A stretch of 64,000 bases of DNA from Kwoniella bestiolae CBS 10118 (taxonomy: Eukaryota; Basidiomycota; Tremellomycetes; Tremellales; Cryptococcaceae): positions 1,736,001 to 1,800,000 of the forward strand of contig NC_089243.1 in NCBI RefSeq assembly GCF_000512585.2. The letters run 5' to 3'. The notes under the pieces were generated by a model, which was given only the letters and a program-made list of their open reading frames with translations, did not search any database and was not told where the DNA came from. The translations under genes and the position numbers were made by a program. The first letter of the stretch is position 1, and the number at the start of each line of letters is the position of its first letter. This document shows positions 11,737-23,221 of this stretch, piece after piece.

Positions 11737-12618
11737 CTATTGGGTTGAGCCGTAGTATTGCTGTTGTGGGTGACCCTGGTGACCGTGAGGAGGAGGAGCT
11801 GAAGGAGATACCAGGTCAGACTGATTGACAATGAAGGGGCAAACAAGAGACAACAAGAGGATGACGGGCGAAAAGGGGACAGGGAGAGAAATGGGCGGAG
11901 AGGAGAAGGGAAATGACAGTTCTTCAGTGAAAAAGGGCTAAAGCAGAACTCCTGTTTGTTTTGCTCTTGGATAGACCAAAGGAAAGGAATGTCTATTTTG
12001 GTCTTTGCTGATCCAAAGGAAAGGGTTGAATACTCACGAGGTGCCCCGGTGTAGGCAGGTCCATTTCCAACAAAGTTTCCATTACCCAAGTAAGTGTATC
12101 CTCCAGGACCAAATGATTCTTCCGCCTTCATCTTTTTGTCTGCGAGGAGAAGAAAAATTATCAGCATACGAGCGACTTCAGGTTATGAACATGCCGTATG
12201 TGTATGAGGAGATGAGAATATGAGATCAGGATTGGAAGAGGGGGAGGTAGTCATGGAGGACAAGAATGATCTCAACAGGATGCGCCTGCGATCTTCTGAT
12301 AAAATCGCATGGGCCTTCCCCCCTGCTGTTCATGACCATCTCTCGCGCGCGTATCTCTCGCAGGCGGTTAGGTGTGGCGCTCCTCCTTTTTCGCTCCTTG
12401 TCACTACCAATTTACCCCACTTCACCCTCATCTCCAGCAAAAGTGGTAAAACACTCACAGATCAACCAGAAAGCGTGCAAATGGCCAGGAATGTATCCCA
12501 ACAGCGTCAACAAAATGTTGATAAGTGTATCGCACCCGCAACCGGTGATCATGATCGCCGCGAGAGGGGGGAAGATGATAGCGACGAGAATCAAGATGAT
12601 ATCGGAGCCTCGGACCAT
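11737..12618 (-). CDS. PMP3: Pmp3/RCI2-type plasma membrane proteolipid with C-terminal extension
   Basis: Exons 12618-12459, 12139-12038 and 11798-11737; 107 residues. The first 53 residues are a classical Pmp3/UPF0057 proteolipid: two membrane helices (DIILILVAIIFPPLAAIMI and DTLINILLTLLGYIPGHLHA) around the conserved GCGCD loop. These small proteins help control plasma-membrane potential and cation and stress tolerance. Yeast Pmp3 ends shortly after the second helix; here a hydrophilic tail of about 50 residues follows, rich in Gly, Asn, Pro, Gln, His and Tyr (GPGGYTYLGNGNFVG, then PPPPHGHQGHPQQQYYGSTQ). Such tails occur in other filamentous-fungal members. The exon junctions keep phase 1 throughout. 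Confidence 0.92.
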
Positions 12619-13289
12619 TTTGGGTGGATTTGAGTGGGTTGGGGGTGTTTAGAAAAAGTTTGGTGGGTGATATGAGTGGTGGAGTCGTGCGTGTTGGTTT
12701 CGGTGGTTCTGAGAAGCTTACGGAGCTATGTGGGTGTTGCGAGAGATATGTGAATGGAAGATGAAAAGGAGATATCACTGGAAAAGAGATGAACGAGTTG
12801 TTGCTGTGCGAAGTGAAGTGAAGTGGTGGCAACGTTGGACACGGTTACGGATGTGGAAAGGAGGTGTGGCACATGTCACATGACAGTGACGTCATCGCGC
12901 TTCGGGCGGTGGAATAAGCATGATTTGCCTGGGAGGGTGCAGGAGATGCTTCAGCATAATCACCAGTACCCTTTGAGCCATGTCGTTGATGCATTAACAG
13001 AGCAGAGGTCTTCAGAAATCGAGAGAACACAAGCGCGAGCCATCTCATCTCTACTCTGATGAAGATTCCAGCGCATCTCCTTGTAGAATGAACATCAAAG
13101 GCACACCACGATGCGTTGCCTCATAATGTTATAATCGGTGACAAATACTGATTTCTACTCTGTGTAGAACGGATGCTCAGATGTGTGGTAGTGAAACCCA
13201 ACCTTGGATCGACTGATGAAAGACATCTCCTGAGACCCATACATACCAAAATATCTGACACCCTTAAGTTCTATTTACAAGAACTGCTC
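12619..13289. other. Intergenic stretch
   Basis: Promoter and 5' leader of PMP3 (12619-about 12900, purine-rich on the plus strand, so pyrimidine-rich on the coding strand) and the 3' flank of SRP102. No further gene is seen. Confidence 0.4.
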
Positions 13290-14575
13290 CTAAACCTCCC
13301 ATATAAAGTTCCTAACCTCATCCAACCCATTACCGCCCGCCTCCGTCTCCTCTTTCAAACCCACCGGTCCCAATCCACTAGCTCCAAAACTGACTTCCAC
13401 ACCCTCCACATCATCCCAGCTAAACCCGCCCTTCCCACCCCAAATCAAACTCTCGTCCTCCCCCTCATCCTCTCCTTCCACACCCACTCCGCCAGAACCA
13501 GCACCAAACAGCCTGGCGAAGAATCCCGAAGAAGAAGTCCCAGCGACTTTACCCATCGACTCGATCTTACCTCCTGCACCGCTCTTTGTTCGTGTGGCTT
13601 TTAACCGGTCCATTTCACGGGTGAGGATCGACTTGACTCGGTCTCGTGCGGTAAACAACGATGATTCTGGGATTTCACCTGTGGAGCGAGTGAGAAGGTC
13701 GGATTTGTGAGCTAGGATTAGGAATTTGATGGGTTCTGAATGGGTGAGGCTGAGGTTGGACAAGGTTGTGAGGATTGGGGGAAGGTCTCTGCGATTAGCG
13801 ACATATCAGCATCGCTCATACCATTGGTGAAATGTCGAGGCAGCGCGTAGTTGAGCGTCGGGGATAGAGGCTGAGCTTTGACTTTTATAGCTAATACGTA
13901 ATTCATGCTGTCGGGGCAACAAAACTTCGTAATTTGAGGTAGTAAAGCCACTCACTCAGCGACAGCCGCAGAATTTCTGACCAAAGCCTGAATATCCACC
14001 ACAAACACCACAGCACTAGCCTCTCTCACATACTTCTTGAGCTCATCTTTCAACCTCGGATGTCCAGGCAGATCGACCAATTTGATAAGTTTCGACTGGC
14101 CATCGTCGAATGGCGAGTTGAGGGGGAATGTGGTTATGGAAGGCTGAATGGATGTGTGCGTCTGAATGTGTGTGTTGTGGACAAGCTATACACGAATAGT
14201 TATGGTCAGCCGAGTACCATGTGGTATTCCACTGGCACGCTTTGGCTCACTTTAGTGAATATCGATGTCTTGCCCCCATCGCTGGGTCCGATGAGTAAGA
14301 CTGTGGTTGGGCCTGACCTTCGGGATGTCTTCTTGCTGGTACGGAATACTATGTCACATGAATCGTGTGAGCTTGTTACCTCGTCAGATATGGCAGCATA
14401 GCATCTGTCATAGAAGCTCACGGCTCAGGAATATCAACAATACCACTAATCCCCCAGCAGCAGCTACGAATTTAGGATCCTGCAATAACGGATGAGCGAG
14501 TAACGAAGAGATAGGCTCGACTTCGGGAGTGGTGGCTGTATCTGTCGATACGACTTTTCCTTGTGGGCCTGACAT
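13290..14575 (-). CDS. SRP102: Signal recognition particle receptor beta subunit
   Basis: Exons 14575-14422, 14348-14251, 14185-13956 and 13788-13290; 326 residues. SRP receptor beta is an ER-membrane GTPase that anchors the alpha subunit and links SRP-bound ribosomes to the translocon. Visible elements: a single N-terminal membrane helix (FVAAAGGLVVLLIFL, about residues 36-50), the P-loop GPSDGGKT (about 72-79), the G3 motif DLPG in KLIKLVDLPGHPRLKDEL, a hydrophobic G-domain strand AVVFVVDI, and the G4 motif in the form AHKSD. A Gly/Ser/Glu-rich insertion (GAGSGGVGVEGEDEGEDES) near residue 260 is typical of a lineage-specific loop. It is divergent to the coactosin-like gene. Confidence 0.92.
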
Positions 14576-14917
14576 CTTGATAATCTTTGCCTTCCGGCCT
14601 TTGAGTGGGACGATGTGCTTGCGATACCAAAATATTGTATCTCGAGAACAGCATAGATGAAGCAGCAATGTTGTTGATTTCGGTTACTATCCTGTTCTCC
14701 TTCGTTATGATTTGATCCCGTCATCTCTTGCAATTTAGCGTTCCACGTGGCTGTCGTTCGTTTTTCCCTGAATCTGACGCGGTTGGATCGTCGAGCATTG
14801 TTGTTGGTGGTGAGGATGTTATGCTGTTACCTCCTCAATTACATCTCATGCTTAAATGTTATGACCCACCTCCCCTTCGATCTACACCACACCCATCCCT
14901 CGACTCTCCTGTACAGT
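14576..14917. promoter_or_regulatory. Divergent promoter with CACGTG box
   Basis: The 342-bp space between SRP102 (minus) and the coactosin-like gene (plus) must serve both genes. A palindromic E-box CACGTG is at 14744-14749. No TATA element is obvious. Confidence 0.5.
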
Positions 14918-15858
14918 ATGGCTGACGTGAAAGACCCAAAAATTGCTGAAGGTCAGTTGGTCCGCTTTAGGTATACCCAATGCCGAAGACGAGTCTTGTA
15001 GCTGATAGTCTAATCAGCTTACGAGAAGATAAGAAGCAACAACGATGAAACCACCTGGTTATTGCTAGATTACGAGGTGAGCTGTTCTCATAACATTCAA
15101 CTTTCAAGGAAGCTGACATCTTCTTTTCGATGAACGATAGTCGGACAAATCCAATGCTCTGACACTCACCAAGACCGGAACCGGAAACATCGAAGAATTA
15201 GCCAAAGAACTTCAACCACAACGAGCTTCTTTCGCATATGCTAAGATCAGGTATGAAAACGATGAGCATTCGTTCAGGGAGAAGTTCGTTCTGGTCATTT
15301 GGATTGGAGAAGAGGTCAAGATCATGAGAAGGGCGAAGGTGAGTTTGCTATTTTTGCTAACGGGTTTGAGAAGTATGGATCACACAGCAAGAAGGGCGTC
15401 AAGGATACCTGGAAGGGGGGCACGAAAGATCAGACTGATATATACTGAGCAGGCGAGAGAGGGAGAAGTCAGATAATCCGCCTCGGCGTAGCATTTCGAT
15501 CCCCCAGGCAATACATGAACCGCGATATTCCATATACCTGACCTGATAGCTGATCTCACATTCGAATGATTAGGTCTCAGTACACCTCGCAGACGTCAAG
15601 AACGTCCTCCGAGCGTACTCCATTGAAGTTTCAGCATCAACTACATCAGATCTCAAGCAGGTAGGTCCCTATCTCCATATACACAACTCATTTTCTCTCA
15701 CCACCGGGCCAGCTCTCGCTACAACCTGTTATCATCCTTCCATTCTGCGTAGCTTTCATTTCGACATAGCACTAATTCAAATCGCTTAATAGGACGACGT
15801 GGTCACTCGACTACGACGTGCAGGAGGAGCCAACTATGATAGATCCAAATTCGACTAA
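14918..15858 (+). CDS. Coactosin-like ADF-H domain actin-binding protein
   Basis: Exons 14918-14951, 15018-15076, 15141-15338, 15574-15660 and 15793-15858; 147 residues. A single ADF-homology domain fills the chain. The order DETTWLLLDYE, SNALTLTKTGTGN, LQPQRASFAYAKIR, FVLVIWIGEEVKIMRRAK and VSVHLADVKNVLRAYSIEVSA matches coactosin rather than cofilin: coactosin binds F-actin without severing it. It ends ANYDRSKFD, like the coactosin C-terminus. All five junctions keep frame. The gene is the last conserved gene before the CPL cluster and runs towards it. Confidence 0.93.
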
Positions 15859-16067
15859 ACCACTTAAAGCAGCTTACACTGCTAAACAATAATCATGCAG
15901 ATTTGATTGGGTCAGGAGCAGCATAAATTGACAAGGTGACATACATAAGAACTCATTTGGCATTGACACGTAGGGTGTACCGTGACACCAAAGCACAACA
16001 CATATCAATAGCAGTCAAGTTAATCATTCCGAACATCGCATCTTCCGATAGGCATCGTTGGGACCTA

Positions 16068-17222
16068 TTACTCAACCAAAACACATCGGCCATATTCCAG
16101 TCGATGACCCTCGTCACAGCTAAACGCGTTACATCGTCCCTTTGTGCATGTGACGCTGTTCGTGATGATACCAGGCATGGTCAGGCAACTAGCGATGGAA
16201 ACCACGATCAGCGCATATCACATGGTTGCTTGTCATTCCATGAAACACTGACTTAACGGCTTCGCCATGATAACCAGTCGTGCCCACCTCCCCGTGTATG
16301 CATCCTCCACACGATTCCAGTCCGGTTTCCATGTCGATGCACTACGAATTAAACATCATGTGATCGAGTGTTCAATGCGAGCGAGCCATATGAACTCACC
16401 TCAAAACTATAATCATCCCCGTCCTTGATCCTACAGGCGCTCAATCCACTCGGACAAAGCCCCCTCCCCTGCTCACCATCTTCGAAGCCACTAATTCTCC
16501 TCTTGACAAATTCGCTAGGACCAAAGCTATGATAATAGTGATAATAGACTCCCACCCCACACTGATCGGTCGTAAATGGTGGACCACGCTGATAACATGC
16601 GCAAAACATGTTGTTCGAATTATCGAGATGACTGAAATATGCATTAGGGTATGTCGAGCAGGCGGTCAGGCACTCAGGAAGGGACTGAACGGTGAAGTTG
16701 TTTGCTGGGCCTTGGGCGAGGAAGTCGAAGCATTTGTACCATCCCCAATTTGGTGGTGGGCGGACGAGCTCGGCCTGTGACGGATGCAATCAAGCAATTG
16801 TTAATCTTGATGGGAATTGTAATAGTATGATGAATGGACGAGAAAGCAAAGCTCACTGATAAGTTCGGGTATGGACATGAGCTATCGGCGATCAGGTGCG
16901 CAGCATCAGGTTGGACGGTGGTGCACCAACATAAGCTTGTGTTGGGCTGAACAGTCGAAATTCTCGAGTAGGCATAGGTATCTTGAGGACTGGAGAGTCG
17001 TCTGCAAACTTCCTGACGGGACATATAAGGCTCATTATATACTTATCAGGTTGATGGTATATGAGGGACACTCACTGGGCAGGTGATGGTAGCGGTATTG
17101 TACGATCTGGGGAAGATAGCGTTGATGTTGATGACTGAAGGGTTGAAACATCCAGCGAAAACTTCAGCCGCAGCCACGGAATATGACAAGGCGGCAACGA
17201 TCATGGGGACGACCAGAAACAT
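16068..17222 (-). CDS. CPL-1, secreted cysteine-rich protein with Cpl1-like domain
   Basis: Exons 17222-17076, 17012-16857, 16774-16400, 16341-16253 and 16188-16068; 295 residues. Signal peptide MFLVVPMIVAALSYSVAAAE, then a first cysteine module (FAGCF... to CWCTTVQP) and a second one (PECLTACSTYPNAYFSHL... FCACYQ). The motif PSEFVKRR at about residue 193 is a dibasic Kex2-type site. After it comes the Cpl1-like domain with ten cysteines: LCPSGLSACR, CIDMETGLESCGGC, CLTMPG, VTCTKGRC, SCDEGHRL and a last CVLVE. Cpl1 in Cryptococcus neoformans is a secreted capsule- and host-interaction protein; the role of this paralog is unknown. It is the leftmost of 14 tandem copies, and its last exon converges on the coactosin gene. 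Donor of intron 4 (GTCAGT) is slightly unusual. Confidence 0.85.
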
Positions 17223-17534
17223 GTTGGAATGGATTCGATAGAGGTAAGATTGGGACAGTGAGGAAAGTCAGATGCATCTTACTGATAAATGCTTTTCAAA
17301 TGATCTCAATGATCCCATCATTCAACTGACATGCTTTAAATGCAGGTGCACAGATTGATCGGAGATCTTCCCCACTCAAGACATTGGCCCATGGTCACGT
17401 GCCATCAAACGCACACAAGATATGTCGGTCTCGAGGCAGTGCATCTAAAGGGGTCCAGACATGAGCTATGATGCATGGGTTAGAGCAAGATATACACTCC
17501 AATTAAATATAGAAATTCTCGTGATGGTTCCGGA
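17223..17534. promoter_or_regulatory. Intergenic promoter of CPL-1
   Basis: 312 bp upstream of CPL-1. A weak TATA-like TTTAAA lies at 17336-17341 on either strand, about 115 bp before the ATG. Nothing else is seen. Confidence 0.3.
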
Positions 17535-18679
17535 TCATACCGATAAACACTGTCCGTCGATGAGATTGTATCCTTCTTCACAGGCAACGACCTGGCACGA
17601 GCCCATGTAGCAGGACACGCCACTGAAGGATACACCGGGAAGAGCTGTGCAACTGGAAATATCCGCAATGCAATTAGCTGACCTGTTTCTCGATTGACAA
17701 ACTCAGTGGAAGCACTCACTCTACTCCCGCTGTGGTGTTGTGTAAGCTGTCTGGACCAAAATCACCATGCGCGCATCCACCACATGACTCGAAGTCAATG
17801 TCTATGTCGATACACTGTGGGGCAGACATCAGCTTAATTCCGACATTGTACAAGCTCTTCGACACCGAACTCACTTCGTAGCTCTCTCCATCACTCTCAG
17901 GCACACTACAAGCTCTACTACCCGCCGGACACAGATCCAATACATGCTGTCCCTCTCTATTCGATCTCCTCTTCGCGAAAGAACTGGGCTGGACAGTATG
18001 ATAATGGAAGAACGGTTCGTCATAGTAGCAATCCAGAATGTCAACATCAGGCCAAATCGTAGAACAGAGGCACGAAACCGTAAAGTCGGAATTATACTTC
18101 GAATAAGCTTGAGGATAAGGTGTGCATCGGGTCAAGCACTCTCTGAAGTCGGCAACGGGGAACCAGTCGAACGAAGAAGAGTCAGGAGATTGAGAGATGT
18201 TGTAGCACCCTCCCCATGTCCACTCGCCGGGTGGATTGATGATCTGTGTCTGTTCCCAGGGGTAAAGTCCAGAATCAGTCGAAGACAAGCAGAGACGATC
18301 AACGCAACTCACGTCGACTTTGCAATCTGAACGTCCAATAGCAGAGAGGTATCTGGGATCAGGAGCATCGTATCGCGCTCGACAGTAATACATCGTCGTG
18401 CCGTTTTCCCTTACTGACCACTCATCCGCATATGGTACACCGATTATCAAAACTGTATTCTATCCCATTTCGATACGTCAATATCGAACATCCCGTTCAT
18501 TTTCCGTACAAGGTTGAGCAACTGACCTCGCATTCGTTGATACCTGTGACGAATCCTGGTGGGCCTTCTTTTGCTGCAGCTGTGAAGCATCCAGCGTACG
18601 GTGGTGGATATGCCCTCGCGAAAGGAAAGACCGTGGTGGCGGTGACGATCAGGAATGAAAAGCTGAATTTCGAAATCAT
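17535..18679 (-). CDS. CPL-2, secreted cysteine-rich protein with Cpl1-like domain
   Basis: Exons 18679-18527, 18459-18313, 18249-17875, 17814-17720 and 17652-17535; 295 residues, the same length and phases as CPL-1. Signal peptide MISKFSFSFLIVTATTVFPF, first module (YAGCFTAAAK, then YYCRARYDAPDP), second module (WTWGGCYNISQS, ECLTRCTPYPQAYSKY, SCLCSTIWPD). The dibasic site is PSSFAKRRSNR. The Cpl1-like domain reads LCPAGSRACSV, CIDIDIDFESCGGC, DCTALPGVSFSGVSC, GSCQVVACEEGYNL and QCLSV. Closest neighbour by features is CPL-1. Function of the family is inferred only from the Cpl1-like domain. The ctaaatatag at 18824-18833 may be its TATA element. Confidence 0.85.
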
Positions 18680-19339
18680 TTAACTTGGAATATGATGATA
18701 AAATCCTTGGAAAATATGGATGTTATTGATTGAGGGGATAAGAAGCTGCGAGTAGGGCTTCACGCATATGATGATACGTTCATTTCACTCTCTGATGCTC
18801 AAATCACGAGTTGCCTGACTGAGCTAAATATAGCCCCAAATTGATGCGCATTGACAGATTTGTGTTTTTTTTTTATGGCACAAAAAGTCGACACAGGCAA
18901 AATTGTTCGGTTCGTCAAGATTGTTGATAATATCACTGGACTCGAAGAAGCGGGGATCGCTACAATGATCCACTTGAAATCGTGGGAACGATGATCTGTC
19001 AAATCTGCAGATCTGTCAGCGACTGACACTGAACCACTGAAGCACCCCTTTGATCCCTAAGAAATGAGATATCAGCATACGAAGCAATAGAAGAGCTCTG
19101 CAGAAGATTACCAGCTTGCGACTGACGAGTGTTTTCAGGCTAAATAGCTCATCTGTTTGTAAGGAATCGTCTTTTAAGACCACGAGGGTGTTGTTTGTGT
19201 GGTCACCAGGCCTTTGGTCAATCCTGCTTCTCAAACACAATCCATGGCAGCATAGTATTCATAGTAGCTATTAGCTGTGATAACCAAGAACAAACAAAGT
19301 CATGTACGGAACAAAAACGCATAGTACACCAGCAGAGGG
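18680..19339. promoter_or_regulatory. Intergenic region upstream of CPL-2
   Basis: 660 bp without a supported gene. A TATA-like element (ctatatttag on the minus strand) is at 18824-18833, about 150 bp before the CPL-2 ATG. A run of nine T is at 18865-18873. No relic of a CPL exon was recognised here. Confidence 0.35.
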
Positions 19340-20489
19340 CTACGCTTGCAAGCGTGTTTGGGCAATACATGAGCCATTTCTCACAGAATACCCATCTTCG
19401 CAAGCTGAAGCTACGCAGCTCCCAGCAGCACACGTAACCGCTCCGAGTCTGACTCCTTCAAGCGAGGTACAGCTAAACACACAGGTAAGCTAATATCTTG
19501 AAGGTTGTCCATGACTCACTCTATCCCCTTGCCACCTTTCTCTTTTTTCGGATCCTTTCCGAATACCCCATACGCGCATCCACCACAAGATTCAATCTCA
19601 GTGTCGGTATCAAGGCACTGCCCCATGAGTGCAATCATCAGCTCTTGAATCGTTATTGAAAATTATAGTTCACCTCGTACTTACTTCGAAGAATTGACCA
19701 TCCGGAGCAGTGTTACATGCGGTTGTACCACTCGGACATTGCCCAAGAACGATCTGTTCATCCAATCGTCTCTTGGCTTGACGTCGAGCGAAACCACTAG
19801 GGATAACATCATGATAGTACAAGAACGGGGTGTTCTGACCACATTCCAGAGGTAGATCCACAGGTGGATAGCTCGAAGTACATATGCATTGAGCCGTCTC
19901 CCCGACGTACTGCGCATAAGCTAGAGGAGTGGATTGACATCGGTCGAAGCAGTCTGCGAAAGTGGCGACGTCCGTCCAGGGTGTTATGCCGGGTGGCAAG
20001 ATCCAGCATCCGGACCATTGAAAGTTACCGGCTGGTCTGACTACATCAACCTGGGTGCAAATGCAGCAGTCAGCCTCATCAGACCATGACGCTAGGAGAT
20101 GGTATGACACTCACAGACACCCAAGGGAAGTCGCAGCCTTCGGAGAAGAATGCGGGATGAAGTTCATTCCCATTTGGAGAGCTTTGGGAGCATTGACAGA
20201 TCCATTCTGAGATTGGGGTGGAGTTTTGAGGCCAGTAGATTGCATATGTAACTGGATATCCGAGACAGATGGTCTGAAGGATTCAGCGAGATTAGTACAA
20301 GGTGTAGAGTATACCGAAAAATCCAGCTAGATCAGTACTCACAGAGCAGGTTGTCACCGCAGGGTCGAAAGGGATCTGAATGGAAGGGAACGGATCGATG
20401 ACAGTACGGTTGAAACAGCCAATATAAGCGGCGGCTCTCACGCTGATACCAAATGTGAAGACAAGCGCAACCAGAGCGGGAGTCAGCAT
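19340..20489 (-). CDS. CPL-3, secreted cysteine-rich protein with Cpl1-like domain
   Basis: Exons 20489-20343, 20273-20115, 20050-19685, 19617-19520 and 19472-19340; 300 residues. Signal peptide MLTPALVALVFTFGISVRAA, first module AYIGCFNRTVID to WICQCSQSS, second module FQWSGCWILPPG, DCFDRCQSTPLAYAQY, QCICTSSYPP. The basic region PSGFARRQAKRR gives two possible Kex2-type sites. The Cpl1-like domain reads QCPSGTTACN, CLDTDTEIESCGGC, a Lys-rich loop (KDPKKEKGGKG), DCTSLEGV, VTCAAGSCVASACEDGYSV and CIAQTRLQA. The lysine-rich loop between exon 4 and exon 5 is the main difference from CPL-1 and CPL-2, with which it groups. Confidence 0.85.
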
Positions 20490-20965
20490 CTTGCTTTAGA
20501 CGTTGCTTGGTGGGGTAAATTGATCAAGTCAAATGCAAACGATAAGCTGGAATGAATTGGATCAAGTTAAATTCAAATTATGGACTGCAATGAGGACTCA
20601 TCTAGTATGCGGTTATCTCTCACGATGATGTCCATGATAAGGGGATAAAATTATTCATTCAATCTAGTATGTATTCGATGAAAGTCTTGGCATAAGATCG
20701 CCTGGCCGTACTCACCGAGATCAGCGGAAATCACATGTGACCAGCAGTATGATAAAGGTAACTTCATCTCACTTGGTCATCTAGGATAAAGTACAACCTC
20801 GTGAATCAGGCAATACCCATTTACACTTTACTCGTTTTCTTGACAGAATGATCTGCAGGGTCAGCGTGCTTTCCATTGGACAGAAGCGGGATAATCGACA
20901 TGCATGTTTTGTACAATAACAGTACCGCGAGATAATAACAAAGCAAATCTACTTAGTTGACCCAA
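20490..20965. other. Intergenic region
   Basis: 476 bp between CPL-3 and the shortened CPL-4. I looked here for the missing Cpl1-like domain of CPL-4 and found none. No clear TATA element for CPL-3. Confidence 0.4.
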
Positions 20966-21703
20966 TCACCTGTCAACTGAATCCTCGAGACATTCTGGTT
21001 GATCATCTTGACGATAGGTGAAAGTATAGTTACCCTTCTGACAATCGAAAACCTGCCCATCGGTTGTATCATCTGAACACCAACTGGCAAATTGATTGTC
21101 GGATCCGCGATGCGCGTAGGTATATTGGAAGTCTTGGCAATGCACCAGACAATCTTCCATATGATCGATGTTGATCGTCTCTTCATCAGGTGCAAGCGAG
21201 GACGATGAACACCCAATAAGGGTGAACTGACTCTCCAAAAGCCATACCTAACAGCGGGTGGCGAATAATTAGCGGCTCATTTTCGATGACTGTACTGTTA
21301 CGCACAGTGGTATATACAGAAGTCCTCCCACAATCTTCCATGTATCTCCATCGCGGAGTCGGTTTAGGGGGTGAATCACCGCACTCGCATACATCTTTCC
21401 ATTCGGTCGAATGGTGTGCCAAATTGTAGTATGGGGATCCCCAGAATGCGGCATAAGTTGTGTCGTAGGTGCATCGACATATCTCCTGAGATAACATGTA
21501 TCATGTTGGAATGATTCAGTCACTTCAGGATATATAGACAGCCGAATGAGTTATGCCGCACTCACCGCACATTCGGAAATGCTACGAGGCGTCGGATCTA
21601 CAGGATGACCCGTTATCCCTCCTGGCTGGAAACATCCCAGTGGGACAGGGTTGCCGCTGGCACTACAAAGGGAGACGAATACGATGAGGTTTTGGAGAAG
21701 CAT
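20966..21703 (-). CDS. CPL-4, truncated family member without the Cpl1-like domain
   Basis: Exons 21703-21566, 21485-21306 and 21247-20966; 199 residues. Signal peptide MLLQNLIVFVSLCSAS and GNPVPLGCFQPGG, first module EICRCTYDTTYAAFWGSPYY with VCECGDSPP, second module opening VWLLESQFTLIGC and DCLVHCQDFQYTYA. These features place it with its neighbours CPL-5 and CPL-6. The chain stops with CLEDSVDR, before the Kex2-type site, and neither the SCGGC exon nor the last exon is found in the 470 bp downstream. Intron 2 uses a GTGCGT donor. It could be a functional shorter secreted protein, since the frame is open and cysteines remain, or a 3'-deleted relic. Confidence 0.65.
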
Positions 21704-21976
21704 ATCGGTGCTGCGTTGCCTGATTGGAGAGCTGAATGCTAGTATGATACGAATCTTAACTGCAATGGAGGGGTAATGATGGATTTTAATCAGTTGAGAT
21801 CCCCCCGAACGGTCTTGAAGATCACGAATGGACTTGACTAAGGTATAACTTGAGTGATTCGCAATATACGTGACCATCAGTTCAATGATGTACTGTAGCA
21901 TGTTGCATAGATCCACGTATGACATACAAGGCGGATCTCTCTGACTAGTGTCCATTCAATGTCACAGAAAACCAAA

Positions 21977-23221
21977 TCATCCAACGTGTAGACATTGATT
22001 GCTCTTCAGGTTATACCCTTCTTCGCATGCGAAAGCTAGACATTGGCCGGAAAGACAGGTGACTCCATCTGGAGCAACCCCGGAAATGGAAGAACAGCTG
22101 AAGGTTTGGTCAGCTACAGTATTATCCAGAGGTAATCGCATGTCAGTTATTGGAAGAAGGCTTGCACAGAACACTCACTCCATATCAGCCTTGGACATGT
22201 CATCACTTTGACCTAATACACCGTGTATACATCCTCCACATGACTCGAGCTCTGACTGAGTGTCGAGACACTAGGATGGGTTCGTGTTAGTAGTAATCAG
22301 ACCATACTGTAGAGAGAAATGGCGTCAAATCGAACTCTGCACGTACCTCAAAGCTAGAATCGTCTCCTGGTGAGGTACGACACGCAGTAAGGCCTTGTGG
22401 GCATACCGCCATGGCTCTCAGACCAGCTTCCTTCTCCAGCCTCTCTTTCAATTGCCTCTTAACCCATGCACTTGGCGCACCGCTAGAGCCGGGAGGATGT
22501 TGGAAGATCATCCAGTTGAAGCCTTGCAAGTCGGCGCCTTGGCAGTTATCAATGATACTGTGTACCGGTTCATTTGAACAGCTACATCTCAAACCGACTT
22601 CCAGAGTCAGTCGATCGACATAAGCGTATTCGGAATCTCTGCATTGAGCGAAACAGTTTTCGAACTCGTCAACTTCGGTGAAGGATCGTTCTTCATAGTC
22701 GCTTATGCCTCCGCAGCCCAATCTTGTGAAGGTGGTTTGCAGCAGCCATACCTATATCAACAGGTCGAAGGTCAGTCAAACTATAGACGGGGGAAGCAGA
22801 ATTAAGATGAGAGACACTCACTTCGGTAACACTTTCGGGCTCCCAGGGGTAGTTGATCGCCGGACATCCATTCAGGTAAGTCCAGCCGGGTAGAGTTGGG
22901 CCCAGGGTATCGCCGCATAGACATACAGATCTGATATCGGATTGTTGCAACTCTGCATTCCAGTATTCATACTGATACGCGAGTGCATATAGGGCCTTGT
23001 AAGTTCTCGAACATCCGGCCTGGCAACACAGACGGTCAAATGGCTGGTGGCGACTCACAAGACAGACCACTCACTGCACAATCCTCCACAGACATGAAAT
23101 CGTTGGTGAGTAACACGTCACCTCCTGGTCTTGATGGATAGCATCCCAGCCGAAGGATGTTGGCCTGGGAAAGGGTGAGAAGAATCACAAGGAGTCCTAG
23201 GTAAGCTAATGAGCTTGTCAT
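21977..23221 (-). CDS. CPL-5, secreted cysteine-rich protein with Cpl1-like domain
   Basis: Exons 23221-23075, 23019-22822, 22751-22347, 22270-22179 and 22097-21977; 320 residues. Signal peptide MTSSLAYLGLLVILLTLSQA, first module NILRLGCYPSRPGG and VCLCGDTLGP, second module VWLLQTTFTRLGCGG and NCFAQCRDSEYAYVD with RCSCSNEP. A distinctive aromatic stretch FNWMIFQHPPGSSGAPSAW leads to the dibasic site VKRQLKERL. The Cpl1-like domain reads VCPQGLTACRTS, CLDTQSELESCGGC, DCSSISGVAPDGVTC, GQCLAFACEEGYNL and QCLHVG. CPL-6 is its closest relative; several segments are nearly identical, which points to a recent tandem duplication. A TATA-like ctatatat is at 23309-23316, about 90 bp upstream. Confidence 0.87.

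Noticed and set aside
12412..12618. Pmp3 ORF as a complete 68-residue intronless protein
   Set aside because: The frame passes a GTGAGT donor and loses similarity; two downstream exons join in phase.
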